Counted from the first letter of the stretch, positions 8,419 to 16,866 are shown. The stretch: 38,986 nucleotides of DNA from Muribaculaceae bacterium (GCA_023665935.1 JAMPCZ010000005.1:1-38986), one strand, 5' to 3'. Program-made: numbers and translations. The notes: a model not told the origin generated them from the letters alone.

Positions 8419-9055
8419 TGTATTCGTAATCCTTTAAGTCTGATAAATTTGAAACTTCCAAATCTTTAAATTCTTTATTGATTTCATTTACAAATAAGCC
8501 TAAGATGTAAACCGCAATAAAGACATCCAGTAATACACCCATATTAACCAATATCGGCATTTCTTTGGCGACAGACAGTGACAAAAGAAATATTCCGTTT
8601 TCCATCGTAATAAATTCAATTACGTTTGAAATAATTTTGTGTTTTATCGTAATCAGCCATAAGCTTATTATTATTGTCGAGATAGATACCCCGAAAAACA
8701 TCGGAGAGATAAGTTTGACACTTGAGATGTAATAATTGGAAAGCAATACGCTCCCAAGTAAAATCACACTTGAAATTACCAGGCAGTAAAAATGCGGAAT
8801 ATTCGCTGCGGCATCTCGGTTTGAATGAGTTTTCTTCAATACTCTGTATAAAAACCAAGGTATAACAATTGATTTTACAATCAATGTTTCAACAATCATA
8901 AAAATGAAATTTATACCTGTAGAATGTTCGCCGCAGCATATGAGGAATAGAAGTATCCCTTGAATTATCAGCAGTCTTATATGTGCGATAATTCTGCTTG
9001 TTGCTGCAAGATATAGCATTGTTAATCCAAAAAGTATTATAAAACCGTCTGTCAT
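8411..9055 (-). CDS. hyfE: HyfE-like membrane subunit of the Ehr complex
   Basis: A 214-residue hydrophobic protein with about seven transmembrane helices, corresponding in length and operon position to HyfE, whose C-terminal part is related to NuoK. Typical features are a conserved glutamate in VETLIVKSIVIPWFLYRVL and another in VIEFITMENGIFLLSL. These lie within helices and form part of the proton path in complex I-like machines. The ATG follows the HyfC-like stop codon directly (TAAATG), and GGAGG lies inside the end of that gene. The acidic C-terminal tail (NEINKEFKDLEVSNLSDLKDYEYND) is cytoplasmic. Identification rests mainly on length, hydrophobicity and gene order. Confidence 0.85.
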   Translation of the reverse strand: MTDGFIILFGLTMLYLAATSRIIAHIRLLIIQGILLFLICCGEHSTGINFIFMIVETLIVKSIVIPWFLYRVLKKTHSNRDAAANIPHFYCLVISSVILLGSVLLSNYYISSVKLISPMFFGVSISTIIISLWLITIKHKIISNVIEFITMENGIFLLSLSVAKEMPILVNMGVLLDVFIAVYILGLFVNEINKEFKDLEVSNLSDLKDYEYND

Positions 9056-9970
9056 TTAGCCTCCAAATATCCTTGCTGCAACAAGTGCAAATACTACCAA
9101 TGCCAAAGAACTCATTACAAATATGAATTCAAATACGTGGGACATTCTTATTCTTGCCATACCAGATTCTATTGTCCCGATGATTATTGAAATCAATACT
9201 ATTGTTGCAAGATATAATAATATGTTTATACATTCGTTCAATCCCTGCGGAATAATCATGAAAGCAATGAGCGAAGATATTAATAACATTTTTATTCCGT
9301 TTGCCCAGGTGTATAGAGCTAAATCGCTTCCCGAATTGTCCAAAATCATTACTTCGTGTATCATTGTTAATTCCAAGTGTGTAGCCGGGTCATCAACTGG
9401 AACCCTTGAGCCTTCAATCAGAATCATTAAAAACAGTACGACAACTGCGAATATCGTAATTAATATTCCGTAGTGTCCAGCATGCGTTATTATTTGTTTT
9501 AAGCTATCAAATGTTAAATTACCGCTAAGAGCCATAATTGAACCGATTGTTATAAAAAATGCAGGTTCAACTATTGAAGTAAAACAAGCTTCTCTTGAGG
9601 CTCCCATTCCTTCAAAGCTGCTGCCGGTATCCATTGCAGAAATAAGTGCAAAGAATTTTCCAAGACTCAGCGTATATGCAAAAATCAACAATCCTCCGCC
9701 GATATTTATCAAGGATTCTCCGGAAGCTAACGGTATAAACATTGACGCAAACAAAACTGATATTATCATTACAAGCGGAGCAAGCCTAAAAACCTGCGAA
9801 GTCGTGCTGCTTATTACAAATTCTTTTTTAAGTAATTTTATAAAGTCATAGAGCGGCTGTAAAATTGACGGTCCTTTTCTTCCGCCCCAAAATGCTTTTG
9901 TCTTTTTTATTATTCCTGCCATTATAAAGGGCATAAATAGCAGAAGTATTATGTTAATTATTAAAATCAT
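9056..9970 (-). CDS. hyfC: HyfC/NuoH-like membrane subunit of the Ehr complex
   Basis: This 304-residue membrane protein corresponds to NuoH/HycD/HyfC, the subunit that links the peripheral redox arm to the ion-pumping arm. The diagnostic loop is intact: GRKGPSILQPLYDFIKLLKK near residue 30, and EGSRVPVDDPATHLELTMIHE, holding the acidic cluster thought to start proton transfer. About eight helices are predicted. It overlaps the end of the upstream NuoL-like gene by 4 bases (ATGA). Presence of this subunit with intact acidic residues suggests that the complex still couples to ion pumping, even though the large subunit has lost its metal site. Confidence 0.92.
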   Translation of the reverse strand: MILIINIILLLFMPFIMAGIIKKTKAFWGGRKGPSILQPLYDFIKLLKKEFVISSTTSQVFRLAPLVMIISVLFASMFIPLASGESLINIGGGLLIFAYTLSLGKFFALISAMDTGSSFEGMGASREACFTSIVEPAFFITIGSIMALSGNLTFDSLKQIITHAGHYGILITIFAVVVLFLMILIEGSRVPVDDPATHLELTMIHEVMILDNSGSDLALYTWANGIKMLLISSLIAFMIIPQGLNECINILLYLATIVLISIIIGTIESGMARIRMSHVFEFIFVMSSLALVVFALVAARIFGG

Positions 9971-11940
9971 TTTATAAACAGGCTCCCAATTATAATTATG
10001 ATAAGGAATATTAATCCGTATTTTATATACGATTGAATGTTTCCGCTTTGCAGTGATTCAAATTTTGACAGAAACCACTCGTCATATTTAACCAGCGGAT
10101 TTATAATATAAGCTTTCTCAATATCTTCAATCTGCAAATTAAAATGCGAACTTACAGGGAAAAGTTTACGAGGTTTTTCAATATCAAATACTTTTTTAAA
10201 CAGTGGAGTTAACATTGATAACAATGGACCGGAATAAGATGAGGCGGTATATTGCATTGAGTTATTAGGCTTGTTATAACCGCATCCCCAGGTTTCCAGA
10301 TTCTCAACTTTACCTTTTGAATGTTTTACTTTTATTAAAATCGCAGCTCCAAGCACGACAAAAAATGCCAGTGCGTAAAGCGTAATAAAGATTAGCAGTG
10401 ATATGGTTGAAAGTATATTATACCGGTTAACGTCAATGAAGAGGCTGACCGGTTTTAATACAACAGACAATGCTGCAAATGAAAATACCCCTATAAGTAT
10501 AATCAGTACAGCTAAAAATGCCATCGGAATTATCATTGATTTGCTGTTGACGCTTGTTACATCGGCAGCTTTATCACTTCTTGGATTGCCTAAGAATATT
10601 GTGCTGAAAGCCTTTGTAAAACAAAGTACAGCCAAAGTTCCGACAAGAGCAAGGCTTGCTATCCCGATTGTCATTATAACCAGTGCAAAGAAATTATGTA
10701 TTGATAAGCCTCTGAACATTCCCATATAAATTAAAATTTCGCTGATAAAACCGTTTAGCGGCGGAAGAGCACAAATTGCAAGAGAGGCGATTAAAAATAA
10801 TGTTCCTGTATATGGCATATTTTTAATAAGTCCGCCGAGTTTTTCTATATCCCGGGTGTGGGTTTTTGTGTAAACGCTGCCGGCTGAGAGGAAAAGAAGT
10901 TCTTTAAATATTGAGTGATTCAGAATGTGTAAAATTCCGCCTGAATATCCCAAAAGTTCAACTATCGGCTGATGATATGATGCCCCGAGCATTCCAACTC
11001 CGATTCCAATCCCGATTATTCCGATATTTTCGATACTGCTATAAGCAAGAAGTTTTTTGATATCATTTTGGGTTATCGCGTATAAAATCCCGTACAGTGC
11101 TGTGATTGCCGAGATTGCAAACACAAAAAATGAAATTGTCAGTGACGGAGTTCCGATAAAGGTCAAGGCTCTTAAAATTCCGTAGATTCCGGTTTTAATC
11201 ATTACACCGGACATAATTCCGCTGACATGGCTTGGGGCTGCGGGGTGAGCTTCGGGCAGCCAGTTGTGGAACGGTACAAATCCTGCTTTGGTTCCAAAAC
11301 CGATAAAAAACAGTCCGAAGATAATGTTTGCAAGGTGTTTATGTCCATTCAAAATGCTTATGTAATCACTGAAATTAAAACTGTGTGATTTTACTGAAAG
11401 AATTGCGAATGCCAGCATAATGAATATTACGGAAATGTGCATAAATACCAAATATGAAATTCCCGCTTTTAATACTTCTTTTTTTTCGTGTTCAAAAATA
11501 ACAAGGAAAAATGAACTTAATGACATTATTTCCCAGCAAATTATAAATCCGATTGCATTTTGACAAGTTACGACGGCTAACATTGAAGCAAGCAGGGTTT
11601 GGAAAAATATAATGTGTGCGTTCGGGTTTTTGTCAGGGTAATTTTTTAAATACCCGTTAGCGTAAAACGCTGAAACAACTCCCATTGCGCATATTATCAA
11701 TATAAAAAATGCGGACAGATAATCAATTTGGAAAATAACTTTTCCGAATATTTCGTTAAAATAAAAATCCTTTATTAAGTTTTGTCCGTTTGTTAAGACT
11801 TTAAGTGCCGGAGTTGAGCAAAAGAATGCTGCAACAATATTTAAAAATCCGAGGCACAAAAGTTTATATTTTTCAGCGATAAACCTTACTGTAAACGCGC
11901 TCAAAATTATAATTAATATCCCTATAAAAAAATAACTCAT
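9967..11940 (-). CDS. hyfB: NuoL/HyfB-like antiporter subunit, first gene of the Ehr operon
   Basis: This 657-residue polytopic protein is related to HyfB/HycC and NuoL. Core motifs include CWEIMSLSSFFLVIFEHEKKE (helix 5 glutamate), GFGTKAGFVPFHNWLPEAHPAAPSHVSGIMSG, and LLAYSSIENIGIIGIG with HILNHSIFKELLFLSAG. The C-terminal extension with ENLETWGCGY is typical of HyfB. An upstream TTG at 12003 is in frame, but I place the start at the ATG at 11940 for two reasons: GGAAG lies 7 bases before it, and the intervening DNA is a near-perfect promoter. It heads the order B-C-E-F-G-I with overlaps throughout, so the six genes should be one transcript. Confidence 0.93.
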   Translation of the reverse strand: MSYFFIGILIIILSAFTVRFIAEKYKLLCLGFLNIVAAFFCSTPALKVLTNGQNLIKDFYFNEIFGKVIFQIDYLSAFFILIICAMGVVSAFYANGYLKNYPDKNPNAHIIFFQTLLASMLAVVTCQNAIGFIICWEIMSLSSFFLVIFEHEKKEVLKAGISYLVFMHISVIFIMLAFAILSVKSHSFNFSDYISILNGHKHLANIIFGLFFIGFGTKAGFVPFHNWLPEAHPAAPSHVSGIMSGVMIKTGIYGILRALTFIGTPSLTISFFVFAISAITALYGILYAITQNDIKKLLAYSSIENIGIIGIGIGVGMLGASYHQPIVELLGYSGGILHILNHSIFKELLFLSAGSVYTKTHTRDIEKLGGLIKNMPYTGTLFLIASLAICALPPLNGFISEILIYMGMFRGLSIHNFFALVIMTIGIASLALVGTLAVLCFTKAFSTIFLGNPRSDKAADVTSVNSKSMIIPMAFLAVLIILIGVFSFAALSVVLKPVSLFIDVNRYNILSTISLLIFITLYALAFFVVLGAAILIKVKHSKGKVENLETWGCGYNKPNNSMQYTASSYSGPLLSMLTPLFKKVFDIEKPRKLFPVSSHFNLQIEDIEKAYIINPLVKYDEWFLSKFESLQSGNIQSYIKYGLIFLIIIIIGSLFIK

Positions 11941-11974
11941 TGTTCTTCCGTAGATAAATGTATTCCTGATTAAA

Positions 11975-12003
11975 ATTTTAATTCTAACAGGAATGCTTGT
12001 CAA
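11975..12003 (-). promoter_or_regulatory. Sigma70-type promoter of the Ehr operon
   Basis: On the minus strand TTGACA (12003-11998) is followed by a 17-base spacer and TAAAAT (11980-11975). This is a perfect -35, ideal spacing and a strong -10. Transcription should start near 11968, giving a leader of about 28 bases with the GGAAG ribosome site before the ATG at 11940. The -35 coincides with an in-frame TTG, which would mislead automatic start calling. Confidence 0.8.
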
Positions 12004-12042
12004 CCGAGTTGTTTCATTTAGTAAAGTGACAAAATTAATACT

Positions 12043-12093
12043 GCAAAAATTTCTAAGATTCTGAATTAAGTTCAGAATAACAGAATTTTTTGC
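12043..12093. repeat. Nested inverted repeat, TTCTGAA family, possible terminator of the AbiH-like gene
   Basis: The inner stem ATTCTGAA (12058-12065) pairs with TTCAGAAT (12071-12078) over a five-base loop. Outer arms GCAAAAATTTCT (12043-12054) and AGAATTTTTTGC (12082-12093) pair with one mismatch. The same two-tier plan occurs at 16762-16840 and 20612-20674. It lies just past the stop of the AbiH-like gene and upstream of the Ehr promoter, so it could end transcription between them. Confidence 0.6.
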
Positions 12094-12103
12094 CGTATGG
12101 TTA

Positions 12104-13345
12104 TTAAATTTTCACAGCTTTTATATTTTCAATTGCTGCATCAATGCTGTCAAACAATTCGTAATCTTTGCATTTTAACGTATTTAACATTGCAAGTGCT
12201 CGGTTTTTGTCTTCTTTACTGTGGTACGAAATATGCCATTTTGCATCTTTGGTTCTCTGCTTCGGGGGTAAGCTTTCATTTCCTGAATCAAATTTGCTGT
12301 GTTTTAAATTGTTTAAAACAAGTTTAGAAAATTCTTCATCCATTGCATAATCTATTCCTGCTTGTTCTGCCAGCAGCATTTTTCGGACTGCATTTTCTTC
12401 TTCCGGCAAAATCGGTTCTGTTATTGTCGGATCATTTCCGTATTTTTTTATTGCATATTGAATTCTGTTATGCAAGGCTTCGTCAGAAAATAGTTCTTCT
12501 AAATTTTCGACTCCGACAGGTTCTTCTTCCGGCTCTTTGTGGATACTTGTTGCAGATTTTATGTGTTTAAAATATTCCATATCCGTGTTGCTTAGTGAAT
12601 GACCGAGTACGTAAATATCCTTGATGTCTTCGGCAAAAATTCCTCTCATTGCCAAGGATTGGCACATAAACCTGATATTTTCGTGGATGTGTTTGTCTGT
12701 ATCGTAGAGGAATTTTTCAACATAATAAAGCCCTTCAAATCTTCTGCCGCAGGTTTTCAAAAACTCTTCAGGTTCGTGCGGATGGTGAGAATGTCCGACA
12801 ATAATTGATTTTTTATCGGCGGCTTCTCCGTGTATATGAATAATATTTTGTTCTGGAACTTTGAAGTTTTTAGTAAGAGTGTCTGTATAATTGAAGTTTA
12901 TAAAAATACAATTATCACCGAACTCAAAATCATTTTTGGCGGTTTCTGTATTGATAGTTCTAATCCATTGGGAAAATGCTTCTTTTAGTATTCTTTTGGC
13001 ATTGTTTATGCTTTTTGACATAGCTTTTATGGCTTTTGGTTCTTTTCCGTAGAAAAGGTTTAATTTAAACGAATCTATTTTTGCCAAAGATTCTTCAAAG
13101 GTATACCAAAAAATATTATCCAAATCTTCGGGATTAAACGGATCACTATAAACCAACTCAACGTCACTTATATATTGCCGTTCGCCGTTTTCGTTTTTTA
13201 TTCTTTTCTTTTTTATCCATAGTTTTCTAAGGATATCATCTCGGTGTTCAAGGTAATATTTTTGAAATCCTTTATAACTTGTATCCAGTCCCTGCCAAAT
13301 ATCAAAACCGTTTCCTATGATTACTAAAGTATCAATTTTATTCAT
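12104..13345 (-). CDS. abiH: AbiH-like protein (phage abortive-infection family)
   Basis: The N-terminus TLVIIGNGFDIWQGLDTSYKGF (residues 6-27) matches the AbiH signature IIGNGFDxxxGLxTSYxxF. The family's later blocks are also present: FINFNYTDTL in the middle, IIHIHGEA shortly after, and IYVLGHSLSNTDMEYF towards residue 255. At 413 residues it has the typical size; the last 130 residues look lineage-specific. AbiH was first found in lactococci as a phage-resistance determinant; its biochemical activity is not well established. It stands alone, flanked by a G-rich repeat upstream and a nested hairpin downstream, and faces no partner gene, consistent with a one-gene defence module. GGGGA precedes the ATG. 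Confidence 0.8.
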   Translation of the reverse strand: MNKIDTLVIIGNGFDIWQGLDTSYKGFQKYYLEHRDDILRKLWIKKKRIKNENGERQYISDVELVYSDPFNPEDLDNIFWYTFEESLAKIDSFKLNLFYGKEPKAIKAMSKSINNAKRILKEAFSQWIRTINTETAKNDFEFGDNCIFINFNYTDTLTKNFKVPEQNIIHIHGEAADKKSIIVGHSHHPHEPEEFLKTCGRRFEGLYYVEKFLYDTDKHIHENIRFMCQSLAMRGIFAEDIKDIYVLGHSLSNTDMEYFKHIKSATSIHKEPEEEPVGVENLEELFSDEALHNRIQYAIKKYGNDPTITEPILPEEENAVRKMLLAEQAGIDYAMDEEFSKLVLNNLKHSKFDSGNESLPPKQRTKDAKWHISYHSKEDKNRALAMLNTLKCKDYELFDSIDAAIENIKAVKI

Positions 13346-13431
13346 AATTTCCCCAGGTTTAGTTGTTATTAGATAATAGTACAGATGTGGAAATTTGTCA
13401 TTAAGAAATTTTCGGGACTAATGCAGGTGTT

Positions 13432-13463
13432 GCCCTCCCAGGATGGGGCGGGTTAGGGCGGGG
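13432..13463 (+). repeat. G-rich element with a canonical G-quadruplex motif
   Basis: GCCCTCCCAGGATGGGGCGGG opens this element and resembles GCCCGCCCAGACTGGGGCGGG at 20573-20593. Positions 13445-13463 read GGGGCGGGTTAGGGCGGGG: four runs of at least three G with loops of 1, 3 and 1. This is striking in AT-rich DNA. It lies about 90 bases upstream of the AbiH-like start, with the G-rich strand opposite to that gene's coding strand. Confidence 0.6.
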
Positions 13464-13487
13464 TGATGAACGATAATTTATTGATAT

Positions 13488-13980
13488 TTACATAATATCC
13501 TCAATAAATCGCATTGCTTCTTCGTGAATGGATTTGTTTGCGAGTTTCAAAACATTTATTCTGTTTTCACTCATATCAGGAAGTTTTTGGATTTTTCTTG
13601 TTAATTTTGCAAGAAAAGAGAATAACGGCAGCACTTCTCTGCAATTTGGTTCGATGGTTATTCCGTTGAGTTTAAAGTTAGAAAATGAAACATCTCCGGT
13701 TTTGTCATTTACGTCAACTCTTGTTATTTGCAATTCAGGATTATGCAAATCAGTATTCGCAACGGCTTTTGCTTGAAAAGTAATTTAATGCATTACGGAT
13801 TTCCGAGTAATCACATCCATTGATGTCATCAGTCAGATTACATTTTATTTTTGTGACGGTAAAGTTCTTTGTGCCATTTTGTAATTTATCGTTGTTATCT
13901 ATATATGGTCCAAATACACTCTTTGTTCCTTTATCTATACGTAAATTGTTTATTCCGGTGAAGGATATTGCGTTTTTCAT
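13488..13980 (-). pseudogene. Orphan small protein gene interrupted by a frameshift
   Basis: The first part starts at the ATG at 13980 (GGAG upstream) and reads MKNAISFTGINNLRIDKG…SEIRNALNYF before stopping at a TGA (13755-13753) after 76 residues. In another frame, a reading immediately follows a TAA near 13787 and continues ITFQAKAVANTDLHNPELQITRVDV… to 13488. The second half has no ribosome site, and its only early start (TTG, 13748) lies inside apparently coding sequence. One inserted or deleted base near 13785-13795 would join them into one protein of about 160 residues. The leader MKNAISFTG resembles leaders of other orphan proteins here. The gene begins 13 bases after the AAA+ ATPase stop, so it belongs to that operon. 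I do not know its function. A sequencing error is as likely as true decay. Confidence 0.6.
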
Positions 13981-13993
13981 ATATTATCTCCAA

Positions 13994-15355
13994 TTAATGT
14001 TTACCTGTTGTGAAACCGACTCCAGGTCTTGTCTGCTTGTCTTTGTAGTCGGACTCTTTGACTTTCATATTTTGGTTTTCTTTTACCGGAATAATGAAGT
14101 CATCGGCAATCAAGTCTCGGCGATTATCTTTTCTTGCGATAAGAGAAGCTTTATCTGTAAGGATTGCGATATCTCTGTTTGAAAATCCTTCTGTCAGTGC
14201 GATAACTTTTGTAAGCTCATCAGTATCAGAGGCTAATTTTTGTCCCTTCGTTCTTTTGTTGAGGTGGATTTTCAAAACCTCTCCTCGGGTCAGTGCATCC
14301 GGCAGTCCGACGTAAATTTTATCATCAAGTCTACTTCTTACAGCTTCGTCAACCATATCATACTTGTTTGTTGCACCTAAAACTACAACGTTCTTACCCC
14401 TGGCTTCTTCAATTATTTGAAGTAATGTTCCGACCATTTTAACGTCTTCTTTTGATTCGTCGCCTCTTTTTGGTGCAATTGATTCAAACTCATCTATTAC
14501 TAAAAATACAGGTTTTCCAGTTTCTTCCGCAACTTTGCAGACATATTCGTATGCTTTTTGTATATTTGTTGAGCTTTCGTTGATATATTTTGAACCGGCT
14601 TTTGAAATCTTAAGTTTATACATCGGTAGCTTTGATTCTGCAACTAATGCTTCAATTGTTGTCGTTTTACCACAGCCCGGAGGTCCGTAGAACATTGTTC
14701 CGCGCGGATACTTCTTGCCGTATTCTATTTCATCAAGTTTTGCTTCTTCCGGGTTTTGAAGAGGATACAAAATCTTATCTCTAAGTAATTCTTTCACTTT
14801 TTTCATTCCGCCTACGGATTCAAGCCCGGTTGGCGAAATCGGAGTTGGGACAAATTCTTCCAAATATTTCGGGCACTTATTGCTTTTCGTTTTTGCAGGT
14901 GTATCTGTATCTTCTCCGGTTTCGATTATTTCGACAACATCTTTGTCATCAGTCGGACCGCTGTTCCAGTCTGCGTAATCGTTCAATTCGTCAGTAATTT
15001 CATCAATCCAGTGATATTCTTCTTTTGAGATTCCTCGTTTTTCACGTTCTTTTTTATAGGTTTCCAGTTCTATATCTTTGTATTTTAGCAGGGGAAATCT
15101 GTCATTTAATTCTTCAGCAAGAGCCGGTTTGATGTTTACAAGCATGGTTGCGTATATTTCCATTGCTCGGTAATTCTTTTCGGTTTCGGCTTTTCTTAAT
15201 AAATCTTCTGTTTTATTACAAAGCTGATTCATCTCTAATAAATGATTGGCAACTTCTTTATTTCTTTTTGCTTTCTTTAATTTATTGTTAACCGTATCAT
15301 TCAATTCTTTGTTGTAACCGAATTGTATCGGGGTATTGATTGCGTTAATTTTCAT
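13994..15355 (-). CDS. AAA+ ATPase with N-terminal helical region
   Basis: This 453-residue protein has one classical AAA+ module. Walker A is GPPGCGKT (residues 224-231), Walker B is FLVIDE (284-289), sensor 1 is GATNK with N330, and arginine-finger candidates are R340 and R342 in AVRSRLDD. Residues 15-130 are charged and helical and may be an adaptor or substrate-recognition region. The segment before the ATPase (TGLESVGGMKKVKELL) is like the entry to FtsH/Cdc48-type modules, but there is no protease or membrane domain. The first residues MKINAINTPIQFGYNK form a short leader resembling those of other orphan proteins in the window. AAGGAG precedes the ATG. The substrate is unknown; remodelling of a partner protein is the general expectation. 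Confidence 0.88.
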   Translation of the reverse strand: MKINAINTPIQFGYNKELNDTVNNKLKKAKRNKEVANHLLEMNQLCNKTEDLLRKAETEKNYRAMEIYATMLVNIKPALAEELNDRFPLLKYKDIELETYKKEREKRGISKEEYHWIDEITDELNDYADWNSGPTDDKDVVEIIETGEDTDTPAKTKSNKCPKYLEEFVPTPISPTGLESVGGMKKVKELLRDKILYPLQNPEEAKLDEIEYGKKYPRGTMFYGPPGCGKTTTIEALVAESKLPMYKLKISKAGSKYINESSTNIQKAYEYVCKVAEETGKPVFLVIDEFESIAPKRGDESKEDVKMVGTLLQIIEEARGKNVVVLGATNKYDMVDEAVRSRLDDKIYVGLPDALTRGEVLKIHLNKRTKGQKLASDTDELTKVIALTEGFSNRDIAILTDKASLIARKDNRRDLIADDFIIPVKENQNMKVKESDYKDKQTRPGVGFTTGKH

Positions 15356-15468
15356 TAATATATTACTCCTTGTTACGTTTTTAAACCTTGTAAAAAATTA
15401 ATTTGCTAGATGAGTTTAACTAAATTTACTTTTTGTTATAAAATATTATTGAGTTGAAGGAGAGATAT

Positions 15469-16134
15469 ATGAAAAAACTAATTTTATCTTGTGCTTTGAT
15501 GCTTTCTATTGTTGGGAATGCAGGTGTTTGTTTTGCAAATTCTCATGAGAATTTATCTGCGCAGGATGCAATGAAAAAGCTTGTTGAAGGAAACGAAAGA
15601 TTTGTTGAGCTAAAGGAAAAACATCCTGATGATACAAAGGCTCGTCGAAAAGAAATGATGAAAGGACAGCATCCTTTTGTTGTGATTCTGTCTTGTTCGG
15701 ATTCAAGAGTTCCGCCTGAACTTATTTTTGACCAGGGTTTAGGCGATATATTTGAAATCCGTAATGCCGGTAATGTTTTGGATGAACACGTTATCGGCAG
15801 TATTGAATATGCCGTTATGCACTGCGGAGTGAAGCTTATCGTAATTATGGGACACCAGGATTGCGGTGCTATTGCTGCAACATTATCAGGTAAATCCGAA
15901 ACAAAATATATTAAGTCCTTGGAAGATTCAATTCAACCTGCGGTTGAAGAGTGTAAACATCACGGCATTGAAGTTAATTCAGATAATGTGGTCAGAGCGC
16001 ATGTTATGCAGGATATTGAAGAATTAATGTCACAAGATACAGACTTGGTTAAATATATGAAAGAAAATGATGTACAGCTTGTTCCGGCGTATTATCATTT
16101 GGATTCGGGCAGAGTCGAATTTTTGGCTAAGTAG
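15469..16134 (+). CDS. Exported beta-class carbonic anhydrase
   Basis: This 221-residue enzyme interconverts CO2 and bicarbonate. Residues 1-23 (MKKLILSCALMLSIVGNAGVCFA) form a signal peptide with probable cleavage before NSHEN, so it acts in the periplasm. The zinc site is complete: C76 and D78 with R80 in SCSDSRVPPE, and H129 and C132 in MGHQDCGA. The start is the ATG at 15469: GGAG lies just before it, inside what an upstream in-frame TTG would translate. A possible -10, TATAAA, lies at 15437-15442. It is followed 9 bases later by a YkgJ-like gene, probably cotranscribed. Most bacterial beta enzymes are cytoplasmic, so export is a minor peculiarity. Confidence 0.93.
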   Translation: MKKLILSCALMLSIVGNAGVCFANSHENLSAQDAMKKLVEGNERFVELKEKHPDDTKARRKEMMKGQHPFVVILSCSDSRVPPELIFDQGLGDIFEIRNAGNVLDEHVIGSIEYAVMHCGVKLIVIMGHQDCGAIAATLSGKSETKYIKSLEDSIQPAVEECKHHGIEVNSDNVVRAHVMQDIEELMSQDTDLVKYMKENDVQLVPAYYHLDSGRVEFLAK

Positions 16135-16143
16135 GATTTTTTG

Positions 16144-16722
16144 ATGATTGAGTATGTTGGATATTTGAAATATTTAGACAGTAGGCTTGCAAAATATTTT
16201 CAGGCTCAAGCTCCATATATTTGCTGTAAAAAAGGGTGTGCAAAATGTTGCAAATACGGTGATTATCCGTATTCTCAAACTGAAGTCGAATATTTATTGA
16301 CCGGGTTTGAAAAATTACCGGAGGAATCTAAGTTATTAATCATAGATAAAATTAAGACACTCAAATCGAAAAAGCTCAAAAATCAAGATGAGAATTTTCA
16401 GTTTGAGTGTCCTTTTTTAATAAATGATGAATGCAGTGTATACGATTACCGCGGAATAATATGCAGAACCTTTGGATTAATCTCGTATCGGGAGAATGCA
16501 AATTCTAAGGTTCCGTTCTGTGCATTCGAGGGGTTAAATTATTCATCTGTTGTGGATGAAGAGAAGAAAATAATTTCAGATGAAAAATTTAGGGCTTTGA
16601 ATATTGATGTAGAACCGTTAGCTTATGATATCGGGTATAAATATTTGACAAGCGAAAAATACGAAAAGGCACTTGGTTTTAAGTTCGGTGAAGTCCGCTC
16701 GTTAATTGACTGGCTGGAGTAA
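16144..16722 (+). CDS. YkgJ-family cysteine-cluster protein
   Basis: This 192-residue protein has the CxxCxxCC-type domain: CCKKGCAKCCK near residue 27, then CPFLINDECSVYDYRGIICRTFG around residues 97-120. That pattern binds zinc or an iron-sulphur centre in the YkgJ/PF03692 family. Its exact function is unknown; some relatives are tied to protein modification or metal handling. I prefer the ATG at 16144 over the TTG one codon earlier, since AGGA sits upstream. It follows the carbonic anhydrase gene closely. A second family member is encoded at 35524-36156, with only the cysteine motifs in common. Confidence 0.85.
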   Translation: MIEYVGYLKYLDSRLAKYFQAQAPYICCKKGCAKCCKYGDYPYSQTEVEYLLTGFEKLPEESKLLIIDKIKTLKSKKLKNQDENFQFECPFLINDECSVYDYRGIICRTFGLISYRENANSKVPFCAFEGLNYSSVVDEEKKIISDEKFRALNIDVEPLAYDIGYKYLTSEKYEKALGFKFGEVRSLIDWLE

Positions 16723-16761
16723 TAAAATAAGACAGTAATATACGGGATTACAAAAACTGCA

Positions 16762-16840
16762 AAAATTTTGTTATTAAAACTGACACCTTAAGTGTCATCC
16801 TGAACTTGTTTCAGGATCTTATTCAAAATGACAAAATTTT
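16762..16840. repeat. Nested inverted repeat between convergent genes, likely bidirectional terminator
   Basis: Outer arms AAAATTTTGT (16762-16771) and ACAAAATTTT (16831-16840) pair perfectly. Inside, TGACAC (16781-16786) pairs with GTGTCA (16792-16797), and ATCCTGAA (16797-16804) pairs with TTCAGGAT (16810-16817). The inner core is the same GTCATyCTGAACTTGTTTCAG sequence seen at 20630-20650. It separates the YkgJ gene (plus) from the ferritin-like gene (minus). Confidence 0.65.
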
Positions 16841-16866
16841 AGTTTTTGTTATTACCTTTCTAAATT

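Noticed and set aside
4771-11940. True [NiFe] hydrogenase or formate hydrogenlyase
   Set aside because: Three of four metal cysteines are missing, and no formate dehydrogenase or maturation genes are present.
11941-12003. TTG-initiated 21-residue extension of the HyfB-like protein
   Set aside because: The DNA is a near-perfect promoter (TTGACA-17-TAAAAT), and a GGAAG-preceded ATG at 11940 fits better.
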